Shown: positions 24,701 to 31,406, numbered from the stretch's first letter. The stretch is DNA of 64,000 nt from Dendrolimus kikuchii (GCA_019925095.2 CM034388.1:5044501-5108500), one strand, 5' to 3'. The notes: generated by a model from the letters alone, not told the origin. Made by a program: numbers and translations.

Positions 24701-27700
24701 TTCCATTTCGTTTTAGAACTTTTGCTTAGTTTTTTTTTTCAATATTTAAGTGCATTTTACAATTTAAATTAAATAGTTGTCTACAGAGTGGCCATAATAG
24801 TGACATTTAAAAGAAAGATTGAGTTAATAGACATGAAGGGCTACCCGAATCACCCTTATGTATGTTTTAATAAATGTATAGTATTCGAGTTATTATTTTT
24901 TTTAGTGATTTTTGGGAAATTTCGACCGCAACGCCTTAAATATGTTTGATTTTATTTTTTGGCATGATTATTTGGAAGTTTTTTATGTAAGTAAGTCGGT
25001 AGAATTGTACTTTTACACGTAAAATAATGAGTACCCTACCATCAGTGCAAGTTACAGAAATTGTACTTGAAAGTGAAAAAAATATTTCGAGCTAATCAGA
25101 CTCGAATTTTCAAAATCAAATTAAAAAAGGCAACTATATAGTTTTGGAGTGTCTTTAAAAATTGCGCAAATGCCTAAGCTTTCATAAAAATACAAAAAAG
25201 TTGCCCTTAATAAGCCATTTTTTTGCCTTTAAACGTACTGAGGTGAAATTTCCTAAGTTCAAATTTCATTCAATGAATTAAATTTTGTCTTTTTTTAAGT
25301 TAATTAATATTATAAAATGACGATATTTAATAAAAAATACTTATAATCTTGCAGATAAACCAAACATTTTTAATATTTTTATGAATAATTTTATTGTGGG
25401 CAGACATTACGTAAAAATTATAATACTTTATTGAATTGCTCGTATGAACCGTTTTAACTAGCCGTCGTACACAATTGCGGCATAGTTATGATTGGTCTGT
25501 CGTCTCGTGCGTGACCAATGATTTCATAGACGTTTCATTCCCGCTAATTTTGAATAGAATTTTGAAAGATGGTTCAACCTGGGCTAGTCTCTCGGTTTTC
25601 CCCTACATCTTCACTCAGTGTATAGCTGATAAAAAATTATAGTCTGAGTATAATGTCTGTTTACACTGACGACATTCAGCTCCGGATCTTGAATTTTTCG
25701 AGGAGGAGAGGAAGCAAAAACTGAAAAGTGCCGCCCCTGCTCGCCTACATTTTTACTTTAATCATGGTCATCATTTCAACCATCATCCGCCCACTGGTGG
25801 ACATGCGTACGTCTGTGCTTTTTACAAGCTTTTATTTAACTTGCAATGGATGTACCTATGTATGTATGTATATAAGTTCGGGTGGAATCATGCAAGTTAA
25901 ATTTGACCAACTTCCCGGTTTCCGATTGAGCTGAAATTTTGCACGCATATGTATATCGCGTGGCAATGTAATAATATGGTACCATGGAGCTGATCTAATG
26001 ATGGAGTCGGAAGATGGCCATAGGAACTCCTGTACTAAACAAGATAGACCCGTCGTGTTTTGCCTAGTTTTACTTGTCTTGGCTAGCATTCTGCGGCTAC
26101 ATGATGTCCAGGATCTTAAAACCTTGTATTTAAAAACCCTTTTAAAAAAGATTATTAACCTATACCTACGCGCCCCGCGAAACGTAATTAATATGCTTAA
26201 AGTAGTGGACGTCCAGTGGTCTAACTTGTGTATTCGTCTGCGAAGTTTTGAATTTCCCGCCCTCTGAATTAGCCGCCCGCGGCACATTAGTAAATTATTC
26301 CTAAAAGATTTTTTTTTTAAGTTTAAGACTTGGCAACTAGGCCTTTAAGCCAGGTGCCGTTGTATTGTAGGCTACAATCGACATTATTCAACGGAGTTCT
26401 TGTGAAAACTCGAAAGGCCACATTTGGCTATATAGTTCACATTTCTCGCAAAAACACATAATTACTACTCAAAAACTACCAATGTTCTACAACTATTGTT
26501 CATTTTAGAGTAATTTTACACATTTTTAGAAAATAAAACTGCACAGCACAACGTCTCCTTTCAGTTCCCGCCAAAAAAAAAAACCTAAAAGATATAAATA
26601 GTGCTTTAGAATAGTGACGCATCTGCCGAAAGTATGGCGTTGAAAGTTTGGCTAAATGCGCTTGCAGTATTGCGGTTGTTTCCGTGAAAACTCATTCAAT
26701 GTATTTTGAATAGCAATCAACACATCGTGCCTTACGAGACTGAAGGTTCGGCGCACGTGGTTGAAGTTTTGGGGGTCTTCAGGTAGAAATGAAATACTGT
26801 TGCGTGTTTGAATTGCAATTCAGGACTGCAATAAATGAAATAAACATATTTTGTAAAAATGCCGATTTTATATTTTATAATACCTACAACACACGTCCTT
26901 GCATTAGAAACGTAGAAGCTCCACCAACCTCGAGATCCGCTCTCTCTTGACACGGTTTAGGTTGCAGCTCGCAGAAGAAAGGCGCACGGCACCGTTTCCA
27001 CGTCAGTGTTAAACTTTCCACAGCATGAAAGACAGACAAAAGTGTTTACGCACGGTGTTATTCAAAAGTTGACCGGTCTTAGATTCTAAAATAGCCACGC
27101 TTCCTCCCCTTCTCGACTTTTACCTCGCACAGTAAAGCGTAGGAAGTCTTCAATTAAGCACCTTATTCTTGAAATAATGCGTATTTTATCCGTGCAGGAA
27201 CGGAGAAAGAATACAATTTCCTGCGGCCCGGCGGCCTGTCGTAAGAGGCGACTTAACAACCCACAGCCAGGTGGTAGGGCATTTACCCGACTGGATGGCT
27301 ACCACCCCTGGTCTAAAGTATGTCGCCATAACAACCTTGAGTTGTGTTCCGGCATTAGTGACCAGGTTCCAGTTTCCCTTAAGAGAGCAGCAGCGCATTT
27401 GTAGCAACTTTGCTGTTGCAAATGTCCATAGGCGATGGTAGCCGCTTTCCATCAAGTGGGCTGTCTGCCTGTCTGCTGATCTCCTGCAATAAAAAAAAAA
27501 TATTTTAGTATTTTGTAATAAATTTTAGTTGCGCGTACAATATTCGGTTGGCGTTCGTTCGTGGATTCGAATCATAAGAGGCCCATTCTATATACCCTAT
27601 CCTGCAGTGGGCGGAGCTTGCAGGACTCAAGAAACATTCTGCTCTGTGTTGCAGGACGCAATACAGGCTGCAACAACATTCACAGTGCTACATTACGCGG

Positions 27701-30378
27701 CGGACTACTAGGCGAATTGCCGTGCAAAATCGTGAATGGGCCGTTATAAATAATACTATGATTCGAATTTTGGTGGTTGGCTATAGGCTATGAGTGTTCA
27801 TTGTAGTCAATTTATCATCTCGTGCGTTTACATCGTCGCAAGCATGTCTTCATGGCCGGCAAGACCGATGTGTACTATTTGTTTAATCATGCACCGACAC
27901 TCGTGTAAATGAGGGTAGATTACAAAAAATGTAGAGGCGATGTTTTATTCACCTTATACTAGGCTCACTAATGTGTTATTATCATTTCCAGGCTCTCCAT
28001 TTCAAACCTATATCATAGCTGCCTCCGCAATAGTCGTTGCAGTGGTCCTTTTTGCTACACTCTGTTTTGTTCGTAGTTCTTACCGGAAAAGAAAATTGAA
28101 GGTAATTAATAATAAAAATATATAAACAAATTAACTATAATATTTTCTTAAGTTTTCGCGACTTGTATACATAATAAAACTACGTTTTAACGGTTTTAAG
28201 AGCGGCAATTTTATTTGATTTTGGTTTTTCCGACGTTTCGGCCATTTTTCAGTGGCCGTACATACATACGTGCATAACTTCACGCCAGTTCCCTTGCGGG
28301 GTAGGCACGAACAACAGAGTGCCATTTAGGCTTATTCTTACACACCTCACTTGCCTCTTTGACATTCATAACTCTTGTCATGCAAGCTCGTCTGTTCTTA
28401 AGGCTCCTGACATCGCTCCTCCGCGTTCAGTGGCCGTGATCACGGCAAATAAAATTACCGCGCTTAAAACCGTTAAAACGTAGTTTTATCAAATTAACTA
28501 TGTTTTTTTACAATTGCTAGACAGAAATACAAACACAAACACAATTTGTATAGGTTCTCAAGTCAAGCAGATTACACTTGCTTTAGACTTGTTTTATGTA
28601 AGATTAATATTACGAACGTGGTTTGTGGGGATGTATGGATGTTTGTTGAGTCTTTCACACAAAAACTACTAAATAGATTTTGATGAATAACACATAATCT
28701 ATAAATTTTAAAGATATTGTTTAAATTGGCCAAAATGTAACGATAAGGGTCAAGAAAAATACCTAGTGCGCACCTAGCCAAATACAGATGAAGTTGCGGA
28801 TGGTCACTAATGTTTATAAATCGACTAAGTGTGTGATAAACCACACAACGTCCAGAGTTCTGTTTTAATTAACTATTGAATCTTGAAATAAGATATTACA
28901 TTCATCCTAAAATACTCCACGAGCATAAATACTACACTAACTAACACATCTCGCTCAAAGCAAATTTTTGTCATAAATTATTTTCACCCAACCATTGAAG
29001 GAGTAAGTGCATGCATTTATGTAATGTATGTTTAACAATTTGTAATGTGTATATAAACAACTAGCTGTACCCGGCAGACGTTGTCTTGCCGTTAAAAAAA
29101 TAAAAATCTAGAAACCGATTGTAACGCCGTCAACCAGGACCAATTGTTAATCGTAACCATTCTCGAATCTACTTAAAAAAAAATTCATCTAAATCGGTCC
29201 CACAGTTAAAGAGGTGTTTAGCGGCGCCACCTACCGGGTCCAATCGTGAATATAAACCATCCCGGGATCCACTTGAGCACACACAAAAATAATTTCACCT
29301 AAATCTTCCAGGACTGCAGCGCCATCTACCTGGTTCAAATTTGAATGTAAACTATTCTGGAACCTACTTGAACTGACACAAAAATAATTCACCTAAATCA
29401 GACAAATGAAAATGAGTTTAAATGCAGTCACCATTGCCGAAATCAGCCGGGAAAGATCACAACAAATGAAAAAAAAAACATCAGTCTAGTCATAGACTAA
29501 TGTTTTTTATAAAAAAAAATTATTGATGAAAATCATATTTTGATACTTATTATCCTATTCCGGTCGAAGATAATTCCAAAATCACAAACATCATAAAAAT
29601 TGGTCCAGCCGTTCTTGAGTTATAAATGGTGTAACTAACACGTCTTTGTTTTATATGTATAGATGTTACACCTTATATAAAAAAAATTGAGTTTGATTTT
29701 AGAAATTGCGAATGATAAAGGAGATATTGTATAAAGGCAATATAATACTTATAAAAAACTATTATTGCAATTCTCTCAATATCTGACAATCGTAAAGCGA
29801 TCACTTCATCCACTTAATTATATCTTCAATTCTAATAGTTTAAAATTTTAGTAATGCCTCCAAGATGTAGCTTTATTCTTTACTCTAACATTGAAATAAA
29901 ATATTGATATGTCTCAACCTTTCAGGAAGCTACAGATGTATCTTATGACAATCTGTCGAATGGCACTCAGCCACCGTTCCCACCTAATTGGGATAACATC
30001 GCGCGATCACAAGTGAAAGTCGACGAGTTATACAGCGTGCCGTACACGAGACAGACTGAAGATATAACATATGAAGAACCAAGTTGTACAAGGGTCGGAG
30101 CAGATATCTACACTGAGCCTAAACGTAAATTAAAACGCGCCGGTGACATTTACGCAAACGTATCGGCGGTTAAAGATACAACGCCATCTGTTATGAATGT
30201 ACAAGAAACTTACGCCGAAGTTATACCAAAAGCGTTGCGTAAGGTCGAAGATCCTTACGCTGAGATTGGAACTAATCCGGATAGTTATGAGAATGTGTTT
30301 AAAGGCGAGCCGTATGCTAATTATAATAATAGTGACTACGTTGAGGCAGCATACTGCGATCTTAGTGATCTAAAATAG
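2071..30378 (+). CDS. Putative Ig-like single-pass receptor with tyrosine-motif tail (13 exons)
   Basis: Not recognised as a named gene. Thirteen exons with GT-AG borders join in one frame: 1986 nt, 661 aa. Residues 1-19 are a signal peptide (hydrophobic core ILILLIF). Residues 20-465 form four modules, exons 2-4, 5-6, 7-8 and 9-10, each 107-116 aa and bounded by phase-1 introns as in Ig-superfamily genes. Modules 1 and 3 have a Cys pair with roughly Ig spacing. Module 4 has an F-strand-like NGTYINCTY, but its B-strand Cys position appears replaced. Fourteen N-glycosylation sequons are visible. A transmembrane helix lies at about 480-502, then SSYRKRKLK as stop-transfer. The tail (503-661) has 13 tyrosines after that motif: YxxP at Y547, Y560 and Y573; YxN at Y518, Y587, Y632 and Y641; Yxx(I/L/V) at Y518, Y587, Y607, Y622, Y632 and Y654. 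There is no kinase domain. I infer a surface receptor that signals through SH2 adaptors, perhaps on haemocytes or neurons; ligand and tissue are unknown. It is convergent with VPS37A. Confidence 0.8.
2515..2995 (-). mobile_element. R1-like LINE 3' tail
   Basis: Read on the - strand, it ends in TTTTCCCTCGCCTCAAAAC followed by an A-rich tail, like the R1-like LINE at 17075-18440 (ATTTCCCTCGCC plus A-rich tail). A close copy in the opposite orientation lies at 30617-30924. Open frames here are shadows of untranslated sequence. Confidence 0.7.
3485..4330. mobile_element. Unclassified dispersed repeat, longer copy
   Basis: Both ends match a shorter copy at 44170-44410: the CTATATAAACTATA-type end, the block with CATGATAGTGTGTGTAATG on one strand, and the GTTAATTTGACTTTAACAAT block. 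The middle (about 3690-4260), absent from the other copy, is GC-richer and looks like LINE 3' UTR sequence. Confidence 0.5.
4331..6093. other. Intron 1 remainder
   Basis: Mostly AT-rich with no coding signal. A GC-richer block at about 5010-5240 looks like a LINE untranslated fragment. Nothing else is recognisable. Confidence 0.4.
6094..6232 (+). CDS. Receptor exon 2 (module 1, first part)
   Basis: Acceptor TTTCCAG, donor AC|GTAAGT, phase 1 in and phase 2 out. It encodes the start of the ectodomain, including [13 protein letters not shown] and the sequon NIT that spans into exon 3. Confidence 0.8.
6367..6595 (+). repeat. Dispersed repeat family D, copy 1
   Basis: Starts TTTTTGGCGGGAACTGAAAG and ends near GTAGCCTACAATATAACTG. 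Close relatives are at 26330-26574 (opposite strand) and 33663-33925. No coding capacity; class unknown. Confidence 0.6.
6757..7017 (-). pseudogene. Non-LTR retrotransposon ORF2 C-terminus fragment
   Basis: The - strand frame contains [20 protein letters not shown] and [16 protein letters not shown], the conserved 'WNSLP..VFP..Y.+..FK' tail of insect LINE ORF2 proteins, with Trp replaced by Cys. The start is lost. At its end it joins an arm of the foldback MITE family. Confidence 0.75.
7330..7560. other. GC-richer insert in intron 2, unclassified
   Basis: Moderately GC-rich block with no start-to-stop frame of interest, probably more of the LINE debris next to it. I cannot assign it to a family. 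Confidence 0.3.
7699..7783 (+). CDS. Receptor exon 3 (module 1, middle)
   Basis: Acceptor TTTTCAG, donor ACT|GTAAGT, phase 2 in and phase 0 out. It encodes [17 protein letters not shown] and a terminal NIT sequon. The Cys is the likely B-strand cysteine of module 1. An RTE-type insertion begins 15 nt after the exon end. Confidence 0.8.
7799..7918 (-). mobile_element. 5'-truncated RTE-type LINE 3' end
   Basis: On the - strand it ends CGCAAGGGAACTGGCGTGAA followed by a (ATGT)n tail. It is flanked by an 11-bp duplication, GTAGAATAATA, at 7788-7798 and 7919-7929. The insertion sits 15 nt downstream of receptor exon 3. Confidence 0.75.
8374..8750. mobile_element. Dispersed DNA-element fragment
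   Basis: The block with GCGCCAATAGAGAAACGGCG, CACAGATTAATAT and GCGAATGTCGCCAT matches 32390-32525. Family unknown; no intact transposase. Confidence 0.4.
8891..8999 (+). CDS. Receptor exon 4 (module 1, end)
   Basis: Acceptor TTTTTCAG, donor G|GTAATG, phase 0 in and phase 1 out. It contains [19 protein letters not shown]; the Cys is the likely F-strand partner of the exon 3 Cys. Confidence 0.78.
9466..9789. mobile_element. MITE with ~27-bp terminal inverted repeats
   Basis: Begins CCCCATTAGACGAACAGTGA and ends with the near-exact complement (TCACTGATCGTCTAATGGGG). The interior is GC-rich and non-coding. It lies in intron 4, about 50 bp upstream of receptor exon 5. Confidence 0.75.
9841..9999 (+). 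CDS. Receptor exon 5 (module 2, first half)
   Basis: Acceptor ATTGCAG, donor G|GTACGT, phase 1 at both ends. It encodes 53 aa with sequons NIT and NYT and the stretch [16 protein letters not shown]. That stretch looks like an Ig B-strand region with the cysteine replaced. Confidence 0.8.
10366..10447. mobile_element. Foldback MITE, hairpin family copy
   Basis: Arms GAGTAAGTTTCGACGCTACTT and AAGAAGCGTTCAAACTTACT around a short centre, ending TATGAATAAGACCAT. Diverged member of the foldback family. Confidence 0.6.
10629..10788. repeat. (CA)n / (CACG)n microsatellite
   Basis: About 160 bp of CA dinucleotides that pass into CACGC/CGCA variants and back to CA, in intron 5. Long 'proteins' of alternating residues read from it are artefacts. 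Confidence 0.95.
11215..11770 (+). mobile_element. LINE 3'-UTR-like fragment
   Basis: The block GTTGCTGGAGAGTTTCTTCC to AACACGTTGCGAAGCGG matches, on the other strand, the 3' UTR of the Jockey-like LINE near 36600-36680. Downstream are short inverted GCGGCGA/TCGCAGCGA segments. Confidence 0.5.
11902..12063 (+). CDS. Receptor exon 6 (module 2, second half)
   Basis: Acceptor ATTTCAG, donor G|GTATGT, phase 1 at both ends. It encodes 54 aa, with NMS sequon, one Cys in [10 protein letters not shown], and a Pro-containing end (IPIDKPT). Confidence 0.8.
12105..12335 (-). mobile_element. tRNA-derived SINE
   Basis: On the - strand: AGCCAACTGAGCTCACTGCA (box A-like), GGGATCGAGTCC (box B-like), a non-tRNA body, and a tail of TTATTATTATTAG. 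This is the layout of a tRNA-derived SINE. It starts about 40 bp after receptor exon 6. Confidence 0.65.
12704..13846 (+). mobile_element. Helitron-like non-autonomous element, copy 1
   Basis: Begins TCCCTATTAATATTATAAAT after an A, and ends CTCTAG before a T. A GC hairpin (CCCGCGGC...GCCGCGGG) lies about 11 nt from the end. These are Helitron end rules: 5' TC, 3' hairpin plus CTRR, insertion between A and T. The interior has a CTGT tract and a TTTTGCCC minisatellite. A second copy is at 62276-63878. Confidence 0.65.
13113..13400. repeat. TTTTGCCC minisatellite
   Basis: Over 20 mostly perfect 8-bp units of TTTTGCCC in two blocks, with TTTTGCTC and TCGACTC variants between them. A longer unit containing GTCCATGTTGCTCTTTTTG is repeated twice. 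Predicted 'proteins' on either strand are low-complexity artefacts. Confidence 0.85.
13855..14745 (+). mobile_element. LINE 3' region, 'TGGAAGAGATCGC' family
   Basis: Contains ACACCGGGTTGCCTGGAAG, AGAGATCGCTATAAGCAAT and GGTGAACAATAAAGAGTTTTC, all shared with 23113-23260. There that tail directly follows a LINE ORF2 C-terminus, which identifies this stretch as a LINE 3' end. Confidence 0.6.
14912..15103 (+). CDS. Receptor exon 7 (module 3, first half)
   Basis: Acceptor TTTCAG, donor G|GTAATT, phase 1 at both ends. It encodes 64 aa with [12 protein letters not shown] (B-strand-like cysteine), then NVWFYNAS with a tryptophan and an NAS sequon. Confidence 0.82.
15115..15600. repeat. Dispersed repeat with GGGAATCCCGTGGGA blocks
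   Basis: The GATTTCGATGCGGTTTTCGC, TGATCGACACCTGA and CCCGGGCATTCCGCGGGAA blocks match 41780-42065 in the same order. Non-coding; class unknown. Confidence 0.5.
15941..16172 (+). mobile_element. SINE-A copy, 5'-truncated
   Basis: Carries the common body (CCAGGTGGTAGGG, GACTGGATGGCTACCACCCC) and the LINE-shared tail ending in TGCAATAAAAAAAAA. The first ~75 bp of the full repeat are missing. Confidence 0.75.
16429..16572 (+). CDS. Receptor exon 8 (module 3, second half)
   Basis: Acceptor CTTTTCAG, donor A|GTAAGT, phase 1 at both ends. It encodes 48 aa with an NMS sequon and [12 protein letters not shown], whose Cys pairs plausibly with the exon 7 Cys. Confidence 0.82.
16630..17074. mobile_element. 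Unclassified repeat, left part (split by an R1-like LINE)
   Basis: Shares CGTCAAAATCGCCGGACACT and ATCGTCTCAATT with 60642-60680. It resumes at 18456 after the LINE insertion. No recognisable protein. Confidence 0.45.
17075..18440 (+). mobile_element. R1-like LINE, 5'-truncated
   Basis: Flanked by a perfect 15-bp duplication, ATGCCAAGTTTTGCA, at 17060-17074 and 18441-18455, with an A-rich tail at 18423-18440. Frames contain [21 protein letters not shown] and [16 protein letters not shown], the post-catalytic RT region of R1-clade proteins, then [11 protein letters not shown] after a frame break near 17375. It is a dead partial copy. Confidence 0.85.
18456..18845. mobile_element. Unclassified repeat, right part
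   Basis: Continuation of 16630-17074. Shares CCATTTCTGCTAATGGT, CGCGACAACATCGAG and TTTTTGACACTAT with 61300-61405. The long open frame here is not supported as a gene. Confidence 0.45.
19048..19062. repeat. Poly-C tract
   Basis: Fifteen consecutive C residues in intron 8. Confidence 0.95.
19241..19399 (+). CDS. Receptor exon 9 (module 4, first half)
   Basis: The acceptor is TTTTTTTTAG and the donor is G|GTAATA, phase 1 at both ends. It encodes 53 aa with sequons NRT and NLT and the B-strand-like [11 protein letters not shown], where Tyr stands at the usual cysteine position. Confidence 0.8.
19800..19958 (-). mobile_element. 5'-truncated RTE-type LINE 3' end
   Basis: Same family as 7799-7918 but longer. 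Flanked by a 12-bp duplication, AGTAAGTAAATA, at 19788-19799 and 19959-19970. Open frames are relics of the ORF2 C-terminus. Confidence 0.8.
20299..20391. repeat. Long hairpin next to receptor exon 10
   Basis: Inverted arms of about 44 nt (CTTGTAGCGAGATTTTCCTG and its exact complement, with few mismatches outside this core) meet at a loop of only a few nucleotides. The right arm ends about 24 bp upstream of the exon 10 acceptor. It could be a tiny foldback element or a structured regulatory RNA. Confidence 0.85.
20416..20604 (+). CDS. Receptor exon 10 (module 4, second half)
   Basis: Acceptor ATTTCAG, donor G|GTTAGT, phase 1 at both ends. It encodes 63 aa including [19 protein letters not shown], an Ig F-strand-like segment with two Cys and four sequons. 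A long hairpin ends about 24 bp upstream of the acceptor. Confidence 0.82.
20640..20904. other. Intron segment between exon 10 and the hAT element
   Basis: Holds short GC-rich words (GTCGTCGTGGGTGTTGTTG-like) but no recognisable repeat or coding signal. Confidence 0.3.
21134..21300 (+). pseudogene. hAT-internal coding remnant, N-terminal part
   Basis: Opens with [20 protein letters not shown] and runs in a charged, acidic frame until the GC-rich insert near 21310. A separate downstream piece, [20 protein letters not shown], resembles the start of a MADF-like DNA-binding domain. Neither has an intact protein. Confidence 0.45.
21310..22010. mobile_element. GC-rich inverted-repeat insert within the hAT element
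   Basis: CTGGCCACAGCCAAGAGCGG near the left and the complement of CTTGGCCACAGTTTCTGGCG near the right make an imperfect inverted pair; a further CGGCCACAGCTCAGAGCGGC lies at 21520. GC content is far above the neighbourhood. Confidence 0.5.
22540..23270 (+). mobile_element. LINE ORF2 C-terminus and 3' UTR, within the hAT element
   Basis: A frame at 22653-22916 contains [20 protein letters not shown] and [12 protein letters not shown], the classic C-terminal '+LWNSLP..IR' motif of insect LINE ORF2. The GGGTTGCCTGGAAGAGATCG tail and AACAATAAAGAGTTTTCATT follow. Confidence 0.75.
23364..24540. other. Intron segment: LINE-UTR-like debris
   Basis: A GC-rich block at 23366-23520 and a 23850-24540 block with long GC-rich stretches (for example GAGCGGGCGGCGCGGGTG) resemble LINE untranslated regions. 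No conserved protein motif is visible. Confidence 0.4.
24600..24626 (+). CDS. Receptor candidate microexon (27 nt)
   Basis: TTCTTCTAG acceptor, then 27 nt encoding GNQTEIDEK (with shared end codons), then donor AAAAAG|GTATGT. It is phase 1 on both sides, so exons 10 and 11 stay in frame with or without it. It would add a sequon (NQT) to the stalk before the membrane helix. Small size makes a chance match possible. Confidence 0.5.
24640..25810. other. Intron segment, nothing recognisable
   Basis: AT-rich sequence without coding signal, tandem repeats or detectable inverted repeats. Confidence 0.4.
25815..26165 (+). repeat. Dispersed repeat family F, copy 1
   Basis: Begins ACAAGCTTTTATTTAACTTG and contains GAGCTGAAATTTTGCAC and GATAGACCCGTCGTG. 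The same blocks occur in reverse order and on the other strand at 38868-39185. Class not identified. Confidence 0.6.
26330..26574 (-). repeat. Dispersed repeat family D, copy 2
   Basis: Reverse-orientation copy of 6367-6595, from GGCAACTAGGCCTTTAAGCC to CAGTTCCCGCC. Confidence 0.65.
27187..27500 (+). mobile_element. SINE-A copy, near full length
   Basis: About 310 bp: head TTATCCGTGCAGGAACGGAG, middle CCTGTCGTAAGAGGCGAC, body CTGGATGGCTACCACCCC, and the LINE-shared tail ending GCAATAAAAAAAAAA. TATTTTA follows the tail and also overlaps the start, a possible short duplication. Confidence 0.8.
27550..27770. mobile_element. Candidate small inverted-repeat element
   Basis: GATTCGAATCATAAGAGGCC at the left and GGCCGTTATAAATAATACTA plus TGATTCGAAT at the right are partly complementary. 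Ends are not clear and no duplication was found. Confidence 0.3.
27992..28101 (+). CDS. Receptor exon 11: transmembrane helix
   Basis: Acceptor ATTTCCAG, donor AAG|GTAATT, phase 1 in and phase 0 out. It encodes [19 protein letters not shown] and on through LFATLCFV, a single hydrophobic span, then [10 protein letters not shown], a basic stop-transfer signal that places the C-terminus in the cytosol. Confidence 0.88.
28171..28489. mobile_element. MITE with 44-bp inverted repeats, split by an RTE tail
   Basis: ATAAAACTACGTTTTAACGG at 28174 is mirrored by CCGTTAAAACGTAGTTTTAT ending at 28489. The internal phrase TTCAGTGGCCGT is duplicated around a later insertion (28260-28425). A related copy, with CCGCGCTTAAAACCGTT, is near 59600-59745. 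Confidence 0.8.
28260..28425 (-). mobile_element. 5'-truncated RTE-type LINE 3' end, nested in a MITE
   Basis: Flanked by the 12-bp duplication TTCAGTGGCCGT at 28248-28259 and 28426-28437. Same family as 7799-7918 and 19800-19958. Confidence 0.85.
29059..29665 (-). repeat. Dispersed repeat family H (CTAGT-ended)
   Basis: On the - strand the end reads GACAACGTCTGCCGGGTACA then GCTAGT. Repeated blocks 'GGTCC..TTGTGAAT.TAAACCATCC' and GCGCCACCTACCGGG occur three times with spacing near 120 bp. The family also occurs at 40625, 53640, 57268, 60003 and 62700. It may be Helitron-like because of the CTAGT end. Confidence 0.55.
29926..30378 (+). CDS. Receptor exon 12 (terminal): tyrosine-motif cytoplasmic tail
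   Basis: Acceptor CCTTTCAG; 150 codons and a TAG stop. In order: SYDNL, a proline stretch [64 protein letters not shown] and AAYCDL. Nearly every Tyr is preceded by Asp or Glu within three residues, as in Src/Syk-type kinase substrates. I see no enzymatic domain. Confidence 0.88.
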   Translation, partial: EATDVSYDNLSNGTQPPFPPNWDNIARSQVKVDELYSVPYTRQTEDITYEEPSCTRVGADIYTEPKRKLKRAGDIYANVSAVKDTTPSVMNVQETYAEVIPKALRKVEDPYAEIGTNPDSYENVFKGEPYANYNNSDYVEAAYCDLSDLK

Positions 30379-30602
30379 TTTTCAAACTTATCGTCCATTT
30401 AAAATATTACCTGCTTTTATATTTTACTATTAATTCTATGAAACGTAGAGGTAAGGACTATTTCTCTGGTAAAAAATATTCGCCAAATACATTGAGTTTG
30501 TGGCGCTACAGTAGCGCCATATAACTCGGCACACTTCACTCAGTTTCTTTTGTCTCTTATGCCTGTCTATATATTACTATTCATTCAATGAGGGTTGAGG
30601 TA
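30379..30602 (+). other. Receptor 3' UTR region
   Basis: Follows the TAG stop. No AATAAA hexamer is visible before the R1-like tail at 30617, so the poly(A) site may lie beyond the insertion. Confidence 0.4.
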
Positions 30603-30616
30603 TAGTAGATTGTTAC

Positions 30617-30924
30617 TGCGCTGGATCGGCTGGGCGTAACTATGTTCTAAATCTCAGCCTTTCCAACACAAACAAAAGCGCAGGGTCGTCAGGGAGGAGG
30701 GGGTTTTTAGTGGGTATTGGGGTTGCTCGCTCGTGTAGTAACGCTCGGAGTCTTCCACACTATTCTGTGAAGTCGATCGCGGACGGAGCACTGCCAAGAG
30801 CATACTATTGCTGCAGTGTTATCGCCCCCGACCGACGCGTGTCGTTCCCCTAGCAACGACCCAGTTTGTGCGTAAATCGGTTAAGCATTTTCCCTCGCCT
30901 CAAAACAAAAAAACAAAAAAAAAA
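30617..30924 (+). mobile_element. R1-like LINE 3' tail with 14-bp duplication
   Basis: TAGTAGATTGTTAC is duplicated exactly at 30603-30616 and 30925-30938. The insert ends TTTTCCCTCGCCTCAAAAC plus an A-rich tail. It is a close inverted copy of 2515-2888. Confidence 0.88.
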
Positions 30925-31406
30925 TAGTAGATTGTTACACGAGGGATGAAAGTGACCTAACCAGACACGAGATTGTTTGGCGCACAGGCGTAGCGCGAGT
31001 GCTAATAGTTCGAGTGCTTAAATGGGTTTTTCACCGAGGTTAACACTCTGCTTTTCATTTCAAATATGAGGAAAGTGAATAAAAACTGATTAGTTAAACA
31101 GACAACTACTTATGTAATGAAATCAGGCGTTATAATATCCATGTCTAAATGTGATAGTCATTAAAAAATATTGATATTATTAATTACAATTTTATGCCCC
31201 AATTTAACAGTGGCCGTATAAAAAGTTGGGACATGGCTCGCAGTTTTTAATTTTTTGACAGCAGGGAAGATCGTTTCCCAGTGACGAAACGTACTGTTTA
31301 CTTTCCTGTGATCAGGTAACTTCAAGCGTACTTCCGAGTACTTATGAGAAATGAAAAATTAATTTACTGCGCAGGTACATCAGGAGGAATTATAAATTAG
31401 TGTACA

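Noticed and set aside
25998..26267. 89-codon open frame as a gene
   Set aside because: It lies within dispersed repeat family F, whose other copy does not keep the same protein.
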